Position numbers and translations under genes: made by a program. A stretch of DNA of 64,000 nucleotides. Source: Osmia lignaria lignaria (Eukaryota; Arthropoda; Insecta; Hymenoptera; Megachilidae). This document shows, one piece after another, positions 48,401 through 60,235 of the stretch; the first letter of the stretch is position 1, and each line of letters opens with the position of its first letter. The stretch lies in contig NW_027478170.1 of assembly GCF_051020975.1 (NCBI RefSeq), forward strand, positions 3,162,001 to 3,226,000, read 5' to 3'. The notes under the pieces are model-generated. The model searched no databases. It was not told the origin of the DNA and worked only from the letters and a program-made list of their open reading frames with translations.

Positions 48401-48643
48401 AGGTAAGCTGGAAGTGGCATTTGCAGCTCGCAATAGTGCAGAGTTATCGCAAAGAAAGGGGCCACGGTGTTTCTGTATCTCTATTATGTTGGTGCGGCTT
48501 CGGAACTTTTAAATATCTTGATATATCTCGAGAACTACGCATCTGATCAAAAAATATCATAGAACATAAAAAGTAGGAAACTTAATTCTCTACAAAAAAG
48601 GTCTCTTAACATTTTGCCATAGCTCGCTTCGTTTCCGAGATAT
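45424..48643. repeat. Mosaic block T-C-X-T-C-O-N-N-T-C
   Basis: T (45424), C (45746), X with 'gcagcgcgc' (46068), T (46390), C with 'ggaactttgaaa' (46712), O (47034), N/A (47356), N/A with 'atctggatat' (47678), T with private 'cttgatgttcc' (48000), C with 'caggtaagc' (48322). 45102-46067 (N with 'atctggatat', T, C) recurs as 47678-48643, 2576 bp or eight monomers away. Relative to 31900-33509, the C monomer 46712 is extra, shifting the paralogous offset from 43 to 44 monomers. Confidence 0.85.
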
Positions 48644-51600
48644 TTGCAGATTTATCTCAAGGGAAGGGGCCTGACGGACATACTTCGAGATATTTCTTCT
48701 TCTTGTTGTTCTTCTTCTGCACAGCTAAGCTGGAAGTGGCATTTGCAGCGCGCAATAGTGCAGAGTTATCTCAAAGAAAGGGGCCACGGTGTTTCTGTAT
48801 CTCTATTATGTTGGTGCGGCTTCGGAACTTTTAAATATCTTGATATATCTCGAGAACTACGCATCTGTTCAAAAAATATCATAGAACATAAAAAGTAGGA
48901 ATCCTAATTTTCTACAAAAAAGGTCTCTTAACATTTTGCCGTAGCTCGCTTCGTTTCCGAGATATTTGCAGATTTATCTCAAGGGAAGGGGCCTGACGGA
49001 CATATTTCGAGATATTTCTTCTTTTTGTTGTTCTTCTTCTGCACAGCTAAGCTGGAAGTGCCATTTGCAGCTCGCAATAGTGCAGAGTTATCTCAAAGAA
49101 AGGGGCCACGGTGTTTCTGTATCTCTATTATGTTGGTGCGGCTTCGGAACTTTTAAATATCTTGATATATCTCGAGAACTACGCATCCGATCAAAAAATA
49201 TCATAGAACATAAAAAGTAGGAAATTTAATTCTCTACAAAAAAGGTCTCTCAACATTTTGCCATAGCTCGCTTCGTTTCCGAGATATTTGCAGATTTATC
49301 TCGAGGGAAGGGGCCTGACGGACATATTTCGAGATATTTCTTCTTCTTGTTGTTCTTCTTCTGCACAGCTAAGCTGGAAGTGGCATTTGCAGCTCGCAAT
49401 AGTGCAGAGTTACCTCAAAGAAAGGGGCCACGGTGTTTCTGTATCTCTATTATGTTGGTGCCGCTTCGGAACTTTTAAATATCAGGATATATCTCGAGAA
49501 CTACGCATCTGATCAAAAAATATCATAGAACATAAAAAGTAGGAATCCTAATTTTCTACAAAAAAGGTCTCTTAACATTTTGCCGTAGCTCGCTTCGTTT
49601 CCGAGATATTTGCAGATATATCTCAAGGGAAGGGGCCTGACGGACATATTTCGAGATATTTCTTCTTCTTGTTGTTCTTCTTCTGCACAGCTAAACTGGA
49701 AGTGGCATTTCCAGCTCGCAATCGTGCAGAGTTATCTCAAAGAGAGGGGCCACGGTGTTTCTGTATCTCTATTATGTTGGTGCGGCTTCGGAACTTTTAA
49801 ATATCTTGATATATCTCGAGAACTACGCATCTGATCAAAAAATATCGTAGAACATAAAAAGTAGGAAACTTAAATCTCTACAAATAAGGTCTCTTAACAT
49901 TTTGCGATAGCTCGCTTGGTTTCCGAGATATTTGCAGATTTATCTCAAGGGAAGGGGCCTGACGGACATATTTCGAGATATTTCTTCTTCTTGTTGTTCT
50001 TCTTCTGCACAGCTGAGCTGGAAGTGGCATTTGCAGCTCGCAATAGTGCAGAGTTACCTCAAAGAAAGGGGCCACGGTGTTTCTGTATCTCTATTATGTT
50101 GGTGCGGCTTCGGAACTTTTAAATATCTTGATATATCTGGAGAACTACGCATCTGATCAAAAAATATCATAGAACATAAAAAGTAGGAAACTTAATTCTC
50201 TACAAAAAAGGTCTCTTAACATTTTGCCATAGCTCGCTTCGTTTCCGAGATATTTGCAGATTTATCTCAAGGGAAGGGGCCTGACGGACATACTTCGAGA
50301 TATTTCTTCTTCTTGTTGTTCTTCTTCTGCACAGCTAAGCTGGAAGTGGCATTTGCAGCGCGCAATAGTGCAGAGTTATCTCAAAGAAAGGGGCCACGGT
50401 GTTTCTGTATCTCTATTATGTTGGTGCGGCTTCGGAACTTTTAAATATCTTGATATATCTCGAGAACTACGCATCTGTTCAAAAAATATCATAGAACATA
50501 AAAAGTAGGAATCCTAATTCTCTACAAAAAAGGTCTCTTAACATTTTGCCATAGCTCGCTTCGTTTCCGAGATATTTGCAGATTTATCTCGAGGGAAGGG
50601 GCCTGACGGACATATTTCGAGATATTTCTTCTTCTTGTTGTTCTTCTTCTGCACAGCTAAGCTGGAAGTGGCATTTGCAGCTCGCAATAGTGCAGAGTTA
50701 CCTCAAAGAAAGGGGCCACGGTGTTTCTGTATCTCTATTATGTTGGTGCCGCTTCGGAACTTTTAAATATCAGGATATATCTCGAGAACTACGCATCTGA
50801 TCAAAAAATATCATAGAACATAAAAAGTAGGAATCCTAATTTTCTACAAAAAAGGTCTCTTAACATTTTGCCGTAGCTCGCTTCGTTTCCGAGATATTTG
50901 CAGATTTATCTCAAGGGAAGGGGCCTGACGGACATATTTCGAGATATTTCTTCTTCTTGTTGTTCTTCTTCTGCACAGCTAAACTGGAAGTGGCATTTCC
51001 AGCTCGCAATCGTGCAGAGTTATCTCAAAGAGAGGGGCCACGGTGTTTCTGTATCTCTATTATGTTGGTGCGGCTTCGGAACTTTTAAATATCTTGATAT
51101 ATCTCGAGAACTACGCATCTGATCAAAAAATACCGTAGAACATAAAAAGGAGGAAACTTAAATCTCTACAAATAAGGTCTCTTAACATTTTGCGATAGCT
51201 CGCTTGGTTTCCGAGATATTTGCAGATTTATCTCAAGGGAACGGGCCTGACGGACATATTTCGAGATATTTCTTCTTCTTGTTGTTCTTCTTCTGCACAG
51301 CTAAGCTGGAAGTGGCATTTGCAGCTCGCAATAGTGCAGAGTTACCTCAAAGAAAGGGGCCACGGTGTTTCTGTATCTCTATTATGTTGGTGCGGCTTCG
51401 GAACTTTTAAATATCTTGATATATCTCGAGAACTACGCATCTGATCAAAAAATATCATAGAACATAAAAAGTAGGAAACTTAATTCTCTACAAAAAAGGT
51501 CTCTTAACATTTTGCCATAGCTCGCTTCGTTTCCGAGATATTTGCAGATTTATCTCAAGGGAAGGGGCCTGACGGACATACTTCGAGATATTTCTTCTTC

Positions 51601-53769
51601 TTGTTGTTCTTCTTCTGCACAGCTAAGCTGGAAGTGGCATTTGCAGCGCGCAATAGTGCAGAGTTATCTCAAAGAAAGGGGCCACGGTGTTTCTGTATCT
51701 CTATTATGTTGGTGCGGCTTCGGAACTTTTAAATATCTCGATATATCTCGAAAACTACGCTTCTGATCAAAAAATATCAGAGAACGTAAATTGTAGGAAA
51801 CATAATTCTCTACAAAAAAGGTCTCTTAACATTTTGCCGTAGCACGCTTCGTTTCCGAGATATTTGCAGATTTATCTCAAGGGAAGGGGCCTGACGGACA
51901 TATTTCGAGATATTTCTTCTTCTTGTTGTTCTTCTTCTGCACAGCTAAGCTGGAAGTGGCATTTGCAGCTCGCAATAGTGCAGAGTTATCGCAAAGAAAG
52001 GGGCCACGGTGTTTCTGTATCTCTATTATGTTGGTGCGGCTTCGGAACTTTTAAATATCTTGATATATCTCGAGAACTACGCATCTGATCAAAAAATATC
52101 ATAGAACATAAAAAGTAGCAAACCTAATTTTCTACAAAAAAGGTCTCTTAACATTTTGCCGTAGCTCGCTTCGTTTCCGAGATATTTGCAGATTTATCTC
52201 AAGGGAAGGGGCCTGACGGACATATTTCGAGATATTTCTTCTTCTTGTTGTTCTTCTTCTGCACAGCTAAACTGGAAGTGGCATTTCCAGCTCGCAATCG
52301 TGCAGAGTTATCTCAAAGAGAGGGGCCACGGTGTTTCTGTATCTCTATTATGTTGGTGCGGCTTCGGAACTTTTAAATATCTTGATATATCTCGAGAACT
52401 ACGCATCTGATCAAAAAATACCGTAGAACATAAAAAGTAGGAAACTTAAATCTCTACAAATAAGGTCTCTTAACATTTTGCGATAGCTCGCTTGGTTTCC
52501 GAGATATTTGCAGATTTATCTCAAGGGAAGGGGCCTGACGGACATATTTCGAGATATTTCTTCTTCTTGTTGTTCTTCTTCTGCACAGCTAAGCTGGAAG
52601 TGGCATTTGCAGCTCGCAATAGTGCAGAGTTACCTCAAAGAAAGGGGCCACGGTGTTTCTGTATCTCTATTATGTTGGTGCGGCTTCGGAACTTTTAAAT
52701 ATCTTGATATATCTCGAGAACTACGCATCTGATCAAAAAATATCATAGAACATAAAAAGTAGGAAACTTAATTCTCTACAAAAAAGGTCTCTTAACATTT
52801 TGCCATAGCTCGCTTCGTTTCCGAGATATTTGCAGATTTATCTCAAGGGAAGGGGCCTGACGGACATACTTCGAGATATTTCTTCTTCTTGTTGTTCTTC
52901 TTCTGCACAGCTAAGCTGGAAGTGGCATTTGCAGCGCGCAATAGTGCAGAGTTATCTCAAAGAAAGGGGCCACGGTGTTTCTGTATCTCTATTATGTTGG
53001 TGCGGCTTCGGAACTTTTAAATATCTTGATATATCTCGAGAACTACGCATCTGTTCAAAAAATATCATAGAACATAAAAAGTAGGAATCCTAATTTTCTA
53101 CAAAAAAGGTCTCTTAACATTTTGCCGTAGCTCGCTTCGTTTCCGAGATATTTGCAGATTTATCTCAAGGGAAGGGGCCTGACGGACATATTTCCAGATA
53201 TTTCTTCTTCTTGTTGTTCTTCTTCTGCACAGCTAAGCTGGAAGTGGCATTTGCAGCTCGCAATAGTGCAGAGTTATCTCAAAGAAAGGGGCCACGGTGT
53301 TTCTGTATCTCTATTATGTTGGTGCCGCTTCGGAACTTTTAAATATCAGGATATATCTCGAGAACTACGCATCTGATCAAAAAATATCGTAGAACATAAA
53401 AAGTAGGAATCATAATTTTCTACAAAAAAGGTCTCTTAACATTTTGCCGTAGCTCGCTTCGTTTCCGAGATATTTGCAGATTTATCTCAAGGGAAGGGGC
53501 CTGACGGACATATTTCGAGATATTTCTTCTTCTTGTTGTTCTTCTTCTGCACAGCTAAACTGGAAGTGGCATTTCCAGCTCGCAATCGTGCAGAGTTATC
53601 TCAAAGAGAGGGGCCACGGTGTTTCTGTATCTCTATTATGTTGGTGCGGCTTCGGAACTTTTAAATATCTTGATATATCTCGAGAACTACGCATCTGATC
53701 AAAAAATATCGTAGAACATAAAAAGTAGGAAACTTAAATCTCTACAAATAAGGTCTCTTAACATTTTGC
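48451..53769. repeat. 5.3-kb segmental duplication, copy B
   Basis: Partner of 33961-39279. Diagnostic rare variants appear in the same order: 'acatacttcgag' (48684), 'ttctttttgttg' with 'gtgccatttg' (49020-49070), 'tctcgaggg' (49299), 'cagatatatctc' (49614), 'agctgagctgg' (50011), 'taccgtagaac' (51131 and 52409), 'tagcacgc' (51840) and 'aggaatcataattttc' (53405). Differences from copy A private to B are 'atctggagaac' near 50139, 'aaaaaggagg' near 51150 and 'gaacgggcc' near 51242. Confidence 0.95.
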
Positions 53770-55083
53770 GATAGCTCGCTTGGTTTCCGAGATATTTGCA
53801 GATTTATCTCAAGGGAAGGGGCCTGACGGACATATTTCGAGATATTTCTTCTTCTTGTTGTTCTTCTTCTGCACAGCTAAGCTGGAAGTGGCATTTGCAG
53901 CTCGCAATAGTGCAGAGTTACCTCAAAGAAAGGGGCCACGGTGTTTCTGTATCTCTATTATGTTGGTGCGGCTTCGGAACTTTTAAATATCTTGATATAT
54001 CTCGAGAACTACGCATCTGATCAAAAAATATCATAGAACATAAAAAGTAGGAAACTTAATTCTCTACAAAAAAGGTCTCTTAACATTTTGCCATAGCTCG
54101 CTTCGTTTCCGAGATATTTGCAGATTTATCTCAAGGGAAGGGGCCTGACGGACATACTTCGAGATATTTCTTCTTCTTGTTGTTCTTCTTCTGCACAGCT
54201 AAGCTGGAAGTGGCATTTGCAGCGCGCAATAGTGCAGAGTTATCTCAAAGAAAGGGGCCACGGTGTTTCTGTATCTCTATTATGTTGGTGCGGCTTCGGA
54301 ACTTTTAAATATCTCGATATATCTCGAAAACTACGCTTCTGATCAAAAAATATCAGAGAACGTAAATTGTAGGAAACATAATTCTCTACAAAAAAGGTCT
54401 CTTAACATTTTGCCGTAGCACGCTTCGTTTCCGAGATATTTGCAGATTTATCTCAAGGGAAGGGGCCTGACGGACATATTTCGAGATATTTCTTCTTCTT
54501 GTTGTTCTTCTTCTGCACAGCTAAGCTGGAAGTGGCATTTGCAGCTCGCAATAGTGCAGAGTTATCGCAAAGAAAGGGGCCACGGTGTTTCTGTATCTCT
54601 ATTATGTTGGTGCGGCTTCGGAACTTTTAAATATCTTGATATATCTCGAGAACTACGCATCTGATCAAAAAATATCATAGAACATAAAAAGTAGCAAACC
54701 TAATTTTCTACAAAAAAGGTCTCTTAACATTTTGCCGTAGCTCGCTTCGTTTCCGAGATATTTGCAGATTTATCTCAAGGGAAGGGGCCTGACGGACATA
54801 TTTCGAGATATTTCTTCTTCTTGTTGTTCTTCTTCTGCACAGCTAAACTGGAAGTGGCATTTCCAGCTCGCAATCGTGCAGAGTTATCTCAAAGAGAGGG
54901 GCCACGGTGTTTCTGTATCTCTATTATGTTGGTGCGGCTTCGGAACTTTTAAATATCTTGATATATCTCGAGAACTACGCATCTGATCAAAAAATATCGT
55001 AGAACATAAAAAGTAGGAAACTTAAATCTCTACAAATAAGGTCTCTTAACATTTTGCGATAGCTCGCTTGGTTTCCGAGATAT
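53770..55083. repeat. 4-monomer higher-order repeat X-L-C-H (1288 bp)
   Basis: X preceded by 'gcgatagctcgcttgg' (53796), L with an F-like tail (54118), C (54440), H (54762). The same ordered unit occurs inside copy B at 51220-52507 and in copy A at 36730-38017, so this unit continues the amplification that built copy B. The L tail 'cagagaacgtaaattg' followed by 'tagcacgc' is shared by all of these. Confidence 0.9.
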
Positions 55084-57337
55084 TTGCAGATTTATCTCAA
55101 GGGAAGGGGCCTGACGGACATATTTCGAGATATTTCTTCTTCTTGTTGTTCTTCTTCTGCACAGCTAAGCTGGAAGTGGCATTTGCAGCTCGCAATAGTG
55201 CAGAGTTACCTCAAAGAAAGGGGCCACGGTGTTTCTGTATCTCTATTATGTTGGTGCGGCTTCGGAACTTTTAAATATCTTGATATATCTCGAGAACTAC
55301 GCATCTGATCAAAAAATATCATAGAACATAAAAAGTAGGAAACTTAATTCTCTACAAAAAAGGTCTCTTAACATTTTGCCATAGCTCGCTTCGTTTCCGA
55401 GATATTTGCAGATTTATCTCAAGGGAAGGGGCCTGACGGACATACTTCGAGATATTTCTTCTTCTTGTTGTTCTTCTTCTGCACAGCTAAGCTGGAAGTG
55501 GCATTTGCAGCGCGCAATAGTGCAGAGTTATCTCAAAGAAAGGGGCCACGGTGTTTCTGTATCTCTATTATGTTGGTGCGGCTTCGGAACTTTTAAATAT
55601 CTCGATATATCTCGAAAACTACGCTTCTGATCAAAAAATATCAGAGAACGTAAATTGTAGGAAACATAATTCTCTACAAAAAAGGTCTCTTAACATTTTG
55701 CCGTAGCACGCTTCGTTTCCGAGATATTTGCAGATTTATCTCAAGGGAAGGGGCCTGACGGACATATTTCGAGATATTTCTTCTTCTTGTTGTTCTTCTT
55801 CTGCACAGCTAAGCTGGAAGTGGCATTTGCAGCTCGCAATAGTGCAGAGTTATCGCAAAGAAAGGGGCCACGGTGTTTCTGTATCTCTATTATGTTGGTG
55901 CGGCTTCGGAACTTTTAAATATCTTGATATATCTCGAGAACTACGCATCTGATCAAAAAATATCATAGAACATAAAAAGTAGCAAACCTAATTTTCTACA
56001 AAAAAGGTCTCTTAACATTTTGCCGTAGCTCGCTTGGTTTCCGAGATATTTGCAGATTTATCTCAAGGGAAGGGGCCTGACGGACATATTTCGAGATATT
56101 TCTTCTTCTTGTTGTTCTTCTTCTGCACAGCTAAGCTGGAAGTGGCATTTGCAGCGCGCAATAGTGCAGAGTTATCTCAAAGAAAGGGGCCACGGTGTTT
56201 CTGTATCTCTATTATGTTGGTGCGGCTTCGGAACTTTTAAATATCTTGATATATCTCGAGAACTACGCATCTGATCAAAAAATATCATAGAACATAAAAA
56301 GTAGGAAACCTAATTCTCTACAAAAAAGGTCTCTTAACATTTTCCCATAACTGGCATCGTTTCCGAGATATTTGCAGATTTAGCTCAAGGGAAGGGGCCT
56401 GACGGACATATTCCGAGATATTTCTTCTTCTTGTTGTTCCTCTTCTGCACAGCTAAGCTGGAAGTGGCATTTGCAGCTCGCAATAGTGCAGAGTTATCTC
56501 AAAGAAAGGGGCCACGGGGTTTCTGTATCTCTATTATGTTGGTGCGGCTTCGGAACGTTTAAATATCTTGATATATCTCGAGAACTACGCATCTGATCAC
56601 AAAATATCATAGAACATAAAAAGTAGGAAACCTAATTTTCTACAAAAAAGGTCTCTTAACATTTTGCCGTAGCTCGCTTCGTTTCCGAGATATTTGCAGA
56701 TTTATCTCAAGGGAAGGGGCCTGACGGACATATTTCGAGATATTTCTTCTTCTTGTTGTTCTTCTTCTGCACAGCTAAACTGGAAGTGGCATTTCCAGCT
56801 AGCAATCGTGCAGAGTTATCTCAAAGAGAGGGGCCACGGTGTTTCTGTATCTCTATTATGTTGGTGCGGCTTCGGAACTTTTAAATATCTTGATATATCT
56901 CGAGAACTACGCATCTGATCAAAAAATATCGTAGAACATAAAAAGTAGGAATCATAATTTTCTACAAAAAAGGTCTCTTAACATTTTGCCGTAGCTCGCT
57001 TCGTTTCCGAGATATTTGCAGATTTATCTCAAGGGAAGGGGCCTGACGGACATATTTCGAGATATTTCTTCTTCTTGTTGTTCTTCTTCTGCACAGCTAA
57101 ACTGGAAGTGGCATTTCCAGCTCGCAATCGTGCAGAGTTATCTCAAAGAGAGGGGCCACGGTGTTTCTGTATCTCTATTATGTTGGTGCGGCTTCGGAAC
57201 TTTTAAATATCTTGATATATCTCGAGAACTACGCATCTGATCAAAAAATATCGTAGAACATAAAAAGTAGGAAACTTAAATCTCTACAAATAAGGTCTCT
57301 TAACATTTTGCGATAGCTCGCTTGGTTTCCGAGATAT
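55084..57337. repeat. 7-monomer higher-order repeat, copy 1 (2254 bp)
   Basis: X (55084), L (55406), C (55728), X with 'gcagcgcgc' (56050), T (56372, with 'cacggggtttc'), H with 'ccagctagcaatcg' (56694), H (57016). The first six positions recur 2254 bp later. 'cacggggtttc' and 'ccagctagc' each occur only in these two copies, so they are reliable markers. Confidence 0.92.
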
Positions 57338-59269
57338 TTGCAGATTTATCTCAAGGGAAGGGGCCTGACGGACATATTTCGAGATATTTCTTCTTCTTGT
57401 TGTTCTTCTTCTGCACAGCTAAGCTGGAAGTGGCATTTGCAGCTCGCAATAGTGCAGAGTTACCTCAAAGAAAGGGGCCACGGTGTTTCTGTATCTCTAT
57501 TATGTTGGTGCGGCTTCGGAACTTTTAAATATCTTGATATATCTCGAGAACTACGCATCTGATCAAAAAATATCATAGAACATAAAAAGTAGGAAACTTA
57601 ATTCTCTACAAAAAAGGTCTCTTAACATTTTGCCATAGCTCGCTTCGTTTCCGAGATATTTGCAGATTTATCTCAAGGGAAGGGGCCTGACGGACATACT
57701 TCGAGATATTTCTTCTTCTTGTTGTTCTTCTTCTGCACAGCTAAGCTGGAAGTGGCATTTGCAGCGCGCAATAGTGCAGAGTTATCTCAAAGAAAGGGGC
57801 CACGGTGTTTCTGTATCTCTATTATGTTGGTGCGGCTTCGGAACTTTTAAATATCTCGATATATCTCGAAAACTACGCTTCTGATCAAAAAATATCAGAG
57901 AACGTAAATTGTAGGAAACATAATTCTCTACAAAAAAGGTCTCTTAACATTTTGCCGTAGCACGCTTCGTTTCCGAGATATTTGCAGATTTATCTCAAGG
58001 GAAGGGGCCTGACGGACATATTTCGAGATATTTCTTCTTCTTGTTGTTCTTCTTCTGCACAGCTAAGCTGGAAGTGGCATTTGCAGCTCGCAATAGTGCA
58101 GAGTTATCGCAAAGAAAGGGGCCACGGTGTTTCTGTATCTCTATTATGTTGGTGCGGCTTCGGAACATTTAAATATCTTGATATATCTCGAGAACTACGC
58201 ATCTGATCAAAAAATATCATAGAACATAAAAAGTAGCAAACCTAATTTTCTACAAAAAAGGTCTCTTAACATTTTGCCGTAGCTCGCTTCGTTTCCGAGA
58301 TATTTGCAGATTTATCTCAAGGGAAGGGGCCTGACGGACATATTTCGAGATATTTCTTCTTCTTGTTGTTCTTCTTCTGCACAGCTAAGCTGGAAGTGGC
58401 ATTTGCAGCGCGCAATAGTGCAGAGTTATCTCAAAGAAAGGGGCCACGGTGTTTCTGTATCTCTATTATGTTGGTGCGGCTTCGGAACTTTTAAATATCT
58501 TGATATATCTCGAGAACTACGCATCTGATCAAAAAATATCATAGAACATAAAAAGTAGGAAACCTAATTCTCTACAAAAAAGGTCTCTTAACATTTTCCC
58601 ATAACTGGCATCGTTTCCGAGATATTTGCAGATTTAGCTCAAGGGAAGGGGCCTGACGGACATATTCCGAGATATTTCTTCTTCTTGTTGTTCCTCTTCT
58701 GCACAGCTAAGCTGGAAGTGGCATTTGCAGCTCGCAATAGTGCAGAGTTATCTCAAAGAAAGGGGCCACGGGGTTTCTGTATCTCTATTATGTTGGTGCG
58801 GCTTCGGAACGTTTAAATATCTTGATATATCTCGAGAACTACGCATCTGATCAAAAAATATCATAGAACATAAAAAGTAGGAAACCTAATTTTCTACAAA
58901 AAAGGTCTCTTAACATTTTGCCGTAGCTCGCTTCGTTTCCGAGATATTTGCAGATTTATCTCAAGGGAAGGGGCCTGACGGACATATTTCGAGATATTTC
59001 TTCTTCTTGTTGTTCTTCTTCTGCACAGCTAAACTGGAAGTGGCATTTCCAGCTAGCAATCGTGCAGAGTTATCGCAAAGAAAGGGGCCACGGTGTTTCT
59101 GTATCTCTACTATGTTGGTGCGGCTTCGGAACTTTTAAATATCTTGATATATCTCGAGAACTACGCATCTGATCAAAAAATATCATAGAACATAAAAAGT
59201 AGGAAACATAATTCTCTACAAAAAAGGTCTCTTAACATTTTGCCATAGCTCGCTTCGTTTCCGAGATAT
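57338..59269. repeat. 7-monomer higher-order repeat, partial copy 2
   Basis: X (57338), L (57660), C (57982), X with 'gcagcgcgc' (58304), T with 'cacggggtttc' (58626), H with 'ccagctagcaatcg' (58948). The copy stops inside 58948, whose right part switches to C type ('gttatcgcaaag'). The exchange point lies in the roughly 20 bp between 'caatcgtgcag' and 'atcgcaaag' (about 59058-59080). Confidence 0.92.
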
Positions 59270-60235
59270 TTGCAGATTTATCTCAAGGGAAGGGGCCTGA
59301 CGGACATATTTCGAGATATTTCTTCTTCTTGTTGTTCTTCTTCTGCACAGCTAAGCTGGAAGTGGCATTTGCAGCTCGCAATAGTGCAGAGTTATCTCAA
59401 AGAAAGGGGCCACGGTGTTTCTGTATCTCTATTATGTTGGTGCGGCTTCGGAACTTTTAAATATCTTGATATATCTCGAGAACTACGCATCTGATCAAAA
59501 AATATCGTAGAACATAAAAAGTAGGAAACTTAATTCTCTACAAATAAGGTCTCTAAACATTTTGCCATAGCTCGCTTGGTTTCCGAGATATTTGCAGATT
59601 TATCTCAAGGGAAGGGGCCTGACGGACATATTTCGAGATATTCCTTCTTCTTGTTGTTCTTCTTCTGCACAGCTAAGCTGGAAGTGGCATTTGCAGCTCG
59701 CAATAGTGCAGAGTTACCTCAAAGAAAGGGGCCACGGTGTTTCTGTATCTCTATTATGTTGGTGCGGCTTCGGAACTTTTAAATATCTTGATATATCTCG
59801 AGAACTACGCATCTGATCAAAAAATATCGTAGAACATAAAAAGTAGGAAACTTAATTCTCTACAAATAAGGTCTCTAAACATTTTGCCATAGCTCGCTTG
59901 GTTTCCGAGATATTTGCAGATTTATCTCAAGGGAAGGGGCCTGACGGACATATTTCGAGATATTCCTTCTTCTTGTTGTTCTTCTTCTGCACAGCTAAGC
60001 TGGAAGTGGCATTTGCAGCTCGCAATAGTGCAGAGTTACCTCAAAGAAAGGGGCCACGGTGTTTCTGTATCTCTATTATGTTGGTGCCGCTTCGGAACTT
60101 TTAAATATCAGGATATATCTCGAGAACTACGCATCTGATCAAAAAATATCATAGAACATAAAAAGTAGGAAACTTAATTCTCTACAAAAATGGTCTCTTA
60201 ACATTTTGCCATAGCTCGCTTCGTTTCCGAGATAT
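59270..60235. repeat. X plus tandem B monomer pair
   Basis: 59270 is X. 59592 and 59914 both carry 'gatattccttc', 'ctctaaacat' upstream and 'gttacctc'. The first has the standard right half ('tgcggcttcgg') and the second the Q right half ('tgccgcttcgg', 'atcaggatat'). This is a single-monomer tandem duplication (322 bp) followed by exchange on one side. 40594 is a further copy of the B/Q form. Confidence 0.87.
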
